Below are positions 58,731-64,000 of a stretch of DNA of 64,000 nucleotides, piece after piece (within the stretch, counting starts at the first letter, position 1; every line of letters begins with the position of its first letter). The position numbers were made by a program, and so were the translations under genes. This stretch comes from Gammaproteobacteria bacterium (GTDB taxonomy: Bacteria; Pseudomonadota; Gammaproteobacteria; JAJPIJ01). The notes under the pieces are model-generated. The model saw only the letters and a list, made by a program, of their open reading frames with translations, was not told the origin of the DNA and made no database searches. Location: assembly GCA_022071965.1 (NCBI GenBank), contig JAJVIQ010000004.1, forward strand, positions 240,190 to 304,189, written 5' to 3'.

Positions 58731-61418
58731 ATGAACGATACTCAAGACCAAGCCGCGGCGGGTGAAGGCGTGGCGCCCATCGGCGCGACGTCGGAGCCGT
58801 GGCGCCGATCGAGTGCGGATCTGCTGCAGGCGCTTGCGGTCGAGGCGGATCGCGGCCTCGACGCCGAGGAGGCTCAGCGAAGGCTCGCCGTTCACGGGCC
58901 CAACCGGCTCGCGGAGGGAAAGCGGCGCAGTCCGCTGCGCATGTTCGTCGATCAGTTCGCCGATTTCATGATCCTGGTTCTCATCGCCGCGGGCGTTGTG
59001 GCCGGACTGGTGGGAGATCCGCAGGATACGATTGCCATCGTGGTCATCGTCGTCCTCAACGCGGTGATCGGATTCGTGCAGGAGTTCCGTGCCGAGCGCG
59101 CGATGGCGGCATTGAAGCTGCTGGCCGCACCTGCGGCCCGGGTTCGCCGCGACGGTTCCCAGTGTGTACTGCCGGCGGAGGATCTCGTGCCGGGCGACAT
59201 CGTGGTGCTGGAAGCCGGCGGCGTGGTCCCCGCGGATCTGCGACTCGTCGAATCCATGCAACTGAAGGTCGACGAGGCGGCGTTGACCGGTGAATCGGTG
59301 GCGGCGGAAAAGATCACCGCACCCCTCGATGAACCGGACCTCCCGATCGGCGATCGTCGCTGCATGGCCTACAAGGGCACGGTGGTGACCTACGGGCACG
59401 GCAGCGGGATCGTGGTCGCCAGCGGAATGGCGACGGAGATCGGGCGCATCGCCGGCCTGCTCAGCGAGACCGAGCAGGTCAGGACGCCGCTGCAGAAGCG
59501 CCTCGCGGAGTTTGGCCAGCGGCTGGCGCTCGTCGTGATCGCGGTGTGCGCGATCATTTTCGCCGTCGGCCTGTTGCGCGGCGAGCCGCCGGTGGTGATG
59601 TTTCTGACGGCGATCAGCCTCGCCGTGGCCGCGATCCCCGAGGCCCTCCCGGCCGTGGTGACCGTGTCGCTCGCCATCGGTGCGCGCAACATGGTGCGGA
59701 AGAACGCGCTCATACGCCATCTGCCGGCGGTGGAGACGCTGGGCTCGGTCACTTACATATGCAGCGACAAGACCGGTACGCTGACGGAGAACCGCATGCG
59801 GGTGGCGGAGTTCGCGGTCGACGGCGTTACGGTGCGCGAGCGGCCGCAATCGGTTCCGCCGCTGATGCTGCGCGCCCTGGCGCTCAACAACGACGCCCGT
59901 CTTGCCGGGAATGGGGAGGCGCTCGGCGATCCGACCGAGGTTGCGCTGTATGCCGCGGCAGCCGATGCGGGAATCGATGGTGCCGCCGCGGCCAGGGAGT
60001 CTCCCCGCCTGGCGGAGATCCCGTTCGATTCCGGGCGCGCGCTGATGACGACGGTGCACCGGGAGCCCGGCGGGCTGATCGCCTACACCAAGGGAGCGCC
60101 GGAACGCCTCCTGGAACGGTGCTCGCGGCATTGGATGAGTTCCGGGCCGGTGCCCATCGACAGGAAGGGCCTTGCCGGTGTCGCCGACGCGATGGCGGCC
60201 CGGGGCCTGCGCGTGCTGGGCTTTGCCTTCCGTGACATCGACGAGCAGCAGGCCTCCCGGCCGGATGACCTGGAGAGCGAGCTGTGCTTCATCGGATTCG
60301 CCGGTCTCATCGATCCGCCGCGTCCGGAGGTCGAGGAGGCCGTGCGGCTTTGTCGCTCCGCGGGCATCACGCCGGTGATGATCACCGGCGATCATCCGGC
60401 CACGGCGCGTGCCATCGCCCTGCGGCTGGGCATAGGCGAGAACGACGGCGACGTGCTCACCGGCAGGGACGTCGCGGCCACGCCGGAGGCGGAGCTGCAC
60501 AAGCGCGTCGCGGCGGCGAGGGTGTACGCGCGCGTTGCCCCGGAGCAGAAGAACAGGATCGTCAGCGCATTGCAGCGTCACGGGGAGTTCGTCGCCATGA
60601 CCGGAGACGGCGTGAATGACGCGCCCGCCCTGAAACGCGCCGACATCGGCATCGCCATGGGGCGGATCGGCACCGATGTCGCCCGCGAGGCATCGGACAT
60701 GGTGCTGCTCGACGACAACTTCGCCACCATCGTGGCCGCCGTGCGCGAGGGGCGCCGCATATTCGACAACATCCGCAAGTTCATACGCTATGCGATGACC
60801 GGGAACTCCGCGGAGGTCTTGACGCTGTTCCTGGCGCCGTTCCTGTTTCTGCCGTTACCGCTGTTGCCGATACACATCCTGTGGATCAATCTGGTGACCG
60901 ACGGGCTGCCGGGTCTCGCCCTGGCCGTGGAGCCCGCGGAACGCAATGTGATGATGAGGCCGCCACGGCCGCCGAAGGAGAGCATCTTCGCCGGAGGAAT
61001 GTGGCAGCACATGCTGTGGGTGGGTCTGCTGATGGCAGGCGTGTCGCTGGTCGCGCAGGCCTGGGCGTACCACAACGGTTCGGCGCACTGGCAAAGCATG
61101 GTGTTCACGGTCCTCACGCTGGCGCAGATGGGTCACGTGCTCGCGATACGGTCAGAACGCGATTCGCTGTTCACGCTGGGCCTGTTCAGCAACACTCCGC
61201 TGCTCGGCGCGGTGCTGCTGACGTTTGCCCTGCAGATGGCAATCCTGTACGTTCCTGCGCTGCAGGTGGTGTTCAAGACCGCGCCGCTGTCCGTGCAGGA
61301 GCTGCTGATCTGCCTCGCGCTGTCCTCCGTCGTGTTCGCGAGCGTGGAGGTCGAGAAGTGGATGTACCGGCGCGGCTGGATTTACCGGGGCGACAACCGG
61401 GTCGGGAAGACCGCATGA
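58731..61418 (+). CDS. P2A-type cation-transporting ATPase (Ca2+-ATPase-like)
   Basis: An 895-residue P-type ATPase with ten membrane segments. Motifs are TGES (A domain), CSDKTGTLT with phosphorylated Asp near residue 346, TGDHPATARAI, and MTGDGVNDAPALKRADIG. Ion-site residues match SERCA: PEALP in helix 4 (Glu), GNSAEV in helix 5 (Asn and Glu spaced as N768/E771), and WINLVTDGLPGLAL in helix 6 (Asn, Thr, Asp). Ca2+ export is therefore likely. It is followed 26 bases later by a universal stress protein gene. Confidence 0.92.
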   Translation: MNDTQDQAAAGEGVAPIGATSEPWRRSSADLLQALAVEADRGLDAEEAQRRLAVHGPNRLAEGKRRSPLRMFVDQFADFMILVLIAAGVVAGLVGDPQDTIAIVVIVVLNAVIGFVQEFRAERAMAALKLLAAPAARVRRDGSQCVLPAEDLVPGDIVVLEAGGVVPADLRLVESMQLKVDEAALTGESVAAEKITAPLDEPDLPIGDRRCMAYKGTVVTYGHGSGIVVASGMATEIGRIAGLLSETEQVRTPLQKRLAEFGQRLALVVIAVCAIIFAVGLLRGEPPVVMFLTAISLAVAAIPEALPAVVTVSLAIGARNMVRKNALIRHLPAVETLGSVTYICSDKTGTLTENRMRVAEFAVDGVTVRERPQSVPPLMLRALALNNDARLAGNGEALGDPTEVALYAAAADAGIDGAAAARESPRLAEIPFDSGRALMTTVHREPGGLIAYTKGAPERLLERCSRHWMSSGPVPIDRKGLAGVADAMAARGLRVLGFAFRDIDEQQASRPDDLESELCFIGFAGLIDPPRPEVEEAVRLCRSAGITPVMITGDHPATARAIALRLGIGENDGDVLTGRDVAATPEAELHKRVAAARVYARVAPEQKNRIVSALQRHGEFVAMTGDGVNDAPALKRADIGIAMGRIGTDVAREASDMVLLDDNFATIVAAVREGRRIFDNIRKFIRYAMTGNSAEVLTLFLAPFLFLPLPLLPIHILWINLVTDGLPGLALAVEPAERNVMMRPPRPPKESIFAGGMWQHMLWVGLLMAGVSLVAQAWAYHNGSAHWQSMVFTVLTLAQMGHVLAIRSERDSLFTLGLFSNTPLLGAVLLTFALQMAILYVPALQVVFKTAPLSVQELLICLALSSVVFASVEVEKWMYRRGWIYRGDNRVGKTA

Positions 61419-61444
61419 TCCCAAAATCACGATGAGGGCAGACC

Positions 61445-61807
61445 ATGAAGATACTCCTGACGGTGGACGGCAGCGCGTTCGGATGGAAGGCGATCGACTA
61501 TCTGAAGAGGCACAAGAACGCGCTCGGAGCGGACTGCGAGCTGACGGTGCTGCACGTCGACGAGGGCCAGGCCGCGAAGGTGCTTGCCAAGGCGAAGGCG
61601 AGGATGCGCGGCGCCCGCATGGCCTACAAGGAGGCCGTCGTCAAAGGCAACGCGGGCAGGGAGATCGCGAAATTCGCGCGGCGGGGCAAGTTCGATCTGG
61701 TCATCATGGGATCGCACGGTTACAGCGTCTTCGAGCAGTTGATGCTCGGCTCCGTGGCGAGCAAGGTCATCGCATTGTGCAAGGTCCCCGTGCTGCTGGT
61801 GCGGTAG
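61445..61807 (+). CDS. Universal stress protein, UspA family
   Basis: A 120-residue single-domain UspA protein: MKILLTVDGSAFGWKAIDYL, CELTVLHVDEG, FDLVIMGSHGYSVFEQLMLG, and a C-terminal SVASKVIALCKVPVLLVR. The ATP-binding GxxG-9-G-S/T pattern is kept in a slightly altered form (GSHG...LGSVA). It is shorter than E. coli UspA (144 aa), with a reduced middle region. It is probably cotranscribed with the P-type ATPase. Confidence 0.88.
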   Translation: MKILLTVDGSAFGWKAIDYLKRHKNALGADCELTVLHVDEGQAAKVLAKAKARMRGARMAYKEAVVKGNAGREIAKFARRGKFDLVIMGSHGYSVFEQLMLGSVASKVIALCKVPVLLVR

Positions 61808-61938
61808 CGGTGCCGGCGGCGCGCGTCGGGAGGGCCGCGGCCGGCGCCGGGATGCGCGCAGCGGATCGTTCCGCCTGCAGGGTCGGGGGCGCGGCAGGAA
61901 GCAGGCTGCCCTCGCCGGCATCCGCCGTGGAGTGAGCC

Positions 61939-63243
61939 ATGGGCTACGGTTCGGACATCCTCATCATTCTCGCGCTGGTGCTTCTGAACGGCTTCTTCGC
62001 GATGGCTGAGCTCGCACTGGTGTCCTCGCGGCGCACGCGGCTGCGGGCGATGGTGCACAAGCGGGTCCCCGGCGCTGCGGCAGCGCTGGCGCTGAACGAG
62101 GATCCGTCGCAATTCCTGTCTACCGTGCAGATCGGCATCACCCTGGTCGGCATCTTCGCCGGCGTGTTCGGCGGCGAGCGGCTTGCGCCACTGCTCGAGG
62201 CATATCTGCAGACGTTGCCGGGCGTCGCCGCGTACGCCGAGGGGCTGTCGACCACCATCGTCGTCTCGGCGATCACATACGCCTCCATCGTCATTGGCGA
62301 GCTCGTGCCCAAGCAGCTCGCCATCCGTCATCCCGAGCGCATCGCCGCCGTGGTCGCCCCGGTCCTCACGCTGATCGCCCGCATCGCGGTCCCGATCGTC
62401 GTCATCCTGCGGGGCTCCTCGCGCCTGGTGATGGCCGCCTTCGGCGCCCAGACGCGGCCGGTCCCGCAGGTCATCGAGGAGGAGGTGAAGGCGCTGGTCG
62501 CCGAGGGCGTGCGCGAGGGCGAGTTCGCGCCGCAGGAGCGGGAGATGATCACCGGCGTGATGCGGCTGGCGGACTGGAAGGTCCGGGCGATCAAGACGCC
62601 GGGAATACACGTGGACTGGCTCGACGCCGACGCGCCGGAGTCGCAGCACCGCGCGCTCCTCGCGCGCTCCGTGTATTCGCGGCTGGTGGTCGCACAGGGC
62701 GGATTGAACCGTCCGCTGGGGATCGTCCAGAAGACCGACCTGTTCCAGCAACTGCTCTCGGGACGGCCTCTCGACGTGCGCGCCGCGCTGCGCGACCCCC
62801 TCTATGTCGATGATCACACCTCGACCCTGCGGGTGCTGGATCAGTTCCGGCGCTCGCCGGTGCACATGGCCATCGTGCTCGACGAATACACCAATGTCAG
62901 CGGCGTGGTGACGACCTTCGACATCCTGAAGGCGATCGTCGGCGGTTTCCCGGGCGCGGAGGAGGCCATACAGGCCGTGCAGCGGCACGACGGGTCGTGG
63001 CTGATGGACGGGGAGATGCACCTTGACGCGGTGCGCGACATACTGGGGCTGCCACAGCTGTCGGCCAATCCCGACTATCACACGCTCGCCGGCTTCATGC
63101 TGGCCCGGTTCGAGACGATGCCTCTGGCGGGCGAACGGTTCGATTGGGGCGGTTACCGCTTCGAGGTCGCCGACATGGACGGCACCAAGATCGACAAGGC
63201 GCTGGTGACGCGGCTCGATGCCGCGGAGGCGGAGATCCCCTGA
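61939..63243 (+). CDS. CNNM/CorC-type transporter (hemolysin family protein)
   Basis: A 434-residue inner-membrane protein: N-terminal CNNM/DUF21 domain with four membrane segments (ILALVLLNGFFAMAELALVS; GITLVGIFAGVFGGERLAP; YASIVIGELVPKQLAI), a CBS pair (IVQKTDLFQQLLSG; MAIVLDEYTNVSGVVTTFDI), and a C-terminal CorC/HlyC domain (FDWGGYRFEVADMDGTKIDK). The family exports Mg2+ or other cations. A strong hairpin follows its stop. Confidence 0.9.
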   Translation: MGYGSDILIILALVLLNGFFAMAELALVSSRRTRLRAMVHKRVPGAAAALALNEDPSQFLSTVQIGITLVGIFAGVFGGERLAPLLEAYLQTLPGVAAYAEGLSTTIVVSAITYASIVIGELVPKQLAIRHPERIAAVVAPVLTLIARIAVPIVVILRGSSRLVMAAFGAQTRPVPQVIEEEVKALVAEGVREGEFAPQEREMITGVMRLADWKVRAIKTPGIHVDWLDADAPESQHRALLARSVYSRLVVAQGGLNRPLGIVQKTDLFQQLLSGRPLDVRAALRDPLYVDDHTSTLRVLDQFRRSPVHMAIVLDEYTNVSGVVTTFDILKAIVGGFPGAEEAIQAVQRHDGSWLMDGEMHLDAVRDILGLPQLSANPDYHTLAGFMLARFETMPLAGERFDWGGYRFEVADMDGTKIDKALVTRLDAAEAEIP

Positions 63244-63246
63244 TCG

Positions 63247-63271
63247 GCCGGCCACTCCCTCCGTGGCCGGC
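63247..63271 (+). terminator. Strong hairpin after the CNNM-type gene
   Basis: GCCGGCCAC (63247-63255) pairs perfectly with GTGGCCGGC (63263-63271) around TCCCTCC, starting 3 bases past the stop codon. No U-run follows. Placement between convergent genes fits a terminator. Confidence 0.5.
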
Positions 63272-63303
63272 GCACGCCTGATCGGTGCCTTCCCTGTCCC
63301 GGC

Positions 63304-63450
63304 CTAGAGGTTGACCCCGCTCAGAAGCAGCCCCAGCAGCCCGCACGCCACGATCACCTCGATGACCGTGCGCCGGTATCGCGGCAGCGCGGCGGCGGCG
63401 GCCAGCGCGATGATCGCCGACACCCAGTCGAAGGCTCCGGCAGCCGGTGA
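63304..63450 (-). pseudogene. Probable C-terminal scrap of a chromate transporter
   Basis: About 45 codons ending at 63304 encode FDWVSAIIALAAAAALPRYR and TVIEVIVACGLLGLLLSGVN, which resembles the last two helices of ChrA-type chromate transporters. The upstream sequence is unrelated, so the rest of the gene is missing. The frame is open to an ATG at 63537, but that overlaps the divergent metallopeptidase-like gene. A small genuine membrane protein is the alternative. Confidence 0.35.
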
Positions 63451-63511
63451 AGGCCCACACCGGGGCGGGTTATCATGCCGATCCCGCCAATAGGCCGTTT
63501 CCTGCGCCGCC

Positions 63512-64000
63512 ATGAACGCCGCACCCCGTGTGCCCACGCACCGTTACCAGGATCCTCTCTCGCTCATCTGGATCACCTGTGCCGAGCGCGTCGGCTACCG
63601 CGTGGCACGCACCACCGACGCCTACGCCTCCACCGATGGCCGGCGAACCCTGCTGATTGGCGTGGACGCGACGCTGGACGCGGACGACAGCCTGGCGCAG
63701 ATGATCCTGCACGAATTGTGTCACGCGCTGGTGGAGGGGGAGGAGGGCGAGCGCCAGCAGGACTGGGGCCTGGACAATACCGGTGCCCGGCACCTCTGGC
63801 GGGAGCATGCCTGCCTGCGGCTGCAGGCGTATCTCGCCGGACGCTTCGGGCTGCGGGAGTTCCTGGCGCCGACGACGGACTTCCGCGCGAGGTTCTGGAA
63901 CACGCTGCCGGCGGACCCGTTCGCCGCGGCGGAGCACTCGGGCGGCCGCCGCGAACGCAGCTGCGTGGCGGCGCGCCGGGCGGCGTGGCGCGCCGGGCAG
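63512..64000 (+). CDS. HELCH-motif metallopeptidase-like protein, N-terminal part (cut by window end)
   Basis: The frame from ATG 63512 is open for 163 codons to the window edge. It reads LSLIWITCAERVGYRVARTT and has a zinc-binding HExxH motif, MILHELCHALVEG (His67, Glu68, His71). Trp- and Arg-rich helices follow (GARHLWREHACLRLQAYLAG). There is no signal peptide. The motif suggests a metal-dependent hydrolase; no family is recognised, and a third ligand cannot be fixed because the gene is incomplete. Confidence 0.7.
   Translation, partial: MNAAPRVPTHRYQDPLSLIWITCAERVGYRVARTTDAYASTDGRRTLLIGVDATLDADDSLAQMILHELCHALVEGEEGERQQDWGLDNTGARHLWREHACLRLQAYLAGRFGLREFLAPTTDFRARFWNTLPADPFAAAEHSGGRRERSCVAARRAAWRAGQ

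Overview
The window is a dense, G+C-rich (roughly two thirds G+C by eye) chromosomal segment. The gene set points to a gammaproteobacterium with a sulfur-oxidising lifestyle. RlmM, RlmJ, EttA, Rnk, MtgA, LptF and MotAB are typical of Gamma/Betaproteobacteria. Sulfide chemistry recurs at several separate places: flavocytochrome c sulfide dehydrogenase (FccAB), a CoA-disulfide reductase/rhodanese fusion, a BigR-type ArsR regulator with a DUF442-DUF2892 protein, and the wreck of a sulfide:quinone reductase gene. No rRNA, tRNA, CRISPR array or intact mobile element was found. This placement is inference from gene content; no database search was made.

Layout. 0-7.2 kb: a plus-strand operon of a GMC oxidoreductase (cut by the window edge), a glycogen-debranching-type glucosidase, a GH63-type glucosidase and an MFS transporter. 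7.2-21 kb: mostly housekeeping genes (lipoprotein, DUF1992, Kup, MotAB behind a FliA-type promoter, an APC permease, MtgA, RlmM, a glycosyltransferase-like protein, a host-attachment-family protein, PurE-PurK, Rnk). 20.6-24.1 kb: a cassette of SxtJ protein, DUF5989 micro-protein, NodU/CmcH carbamoyltransferase and membrane-anchored SGNH hydrolase. 24.3-26.9 kb: three small exported low-complexity proteins (Gly-zipper/poly-Pro lipoprotein, Tyr-rich protein, Met/Gly-rich repeat protein) and a frameshifted TolB/TPR pseudogene. 26.9-36.5 kb: MetH, a LAB_N protein with a family 2 glycosyltransferase, LptF, RlmJ, a TPR-like protein and EttA.

36.9-43.7 kb: an apparent minus-strand operon arsR - DUF442/DUF2892 - RND adaptor - RND pump. 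Divergent to it are the sulfide:quinone reductase remnant, a c-type haem DUF3365 protein and thioredoxin TrxC. This is the best candidate for an under-described system: a sulfide/persulfide-responsive unit that includes its own RND exporter.

43.7-52.9 kb: ordinary genes (CDF transporter, oxygen-binding diiron-type metallohydrolase, CorA-like protein, HxlR, small thioredoxin, DUF924, Kef antiporter) mixed with broken ones: an IS3 OrfA scrap, a RidA gene with an in-frame stop, a truncated UspA gene and a truncated acyl-CoA synthetase. 52.9-64 kb: CBS protein, CoA-disulfide reductase/rhodanese, DUF2892 protein, histone-deacetylase-family hydrolase, FccA-FccB, a carboxymuconolactone-decarboxylase-family protein, a P2A Ca2+-type ATPase with a stress protein, a CNNM/CorC-type transporter, a probable chromate-transporter scrap, and a HELCH metallopeptidase-like protein cut by the window end.
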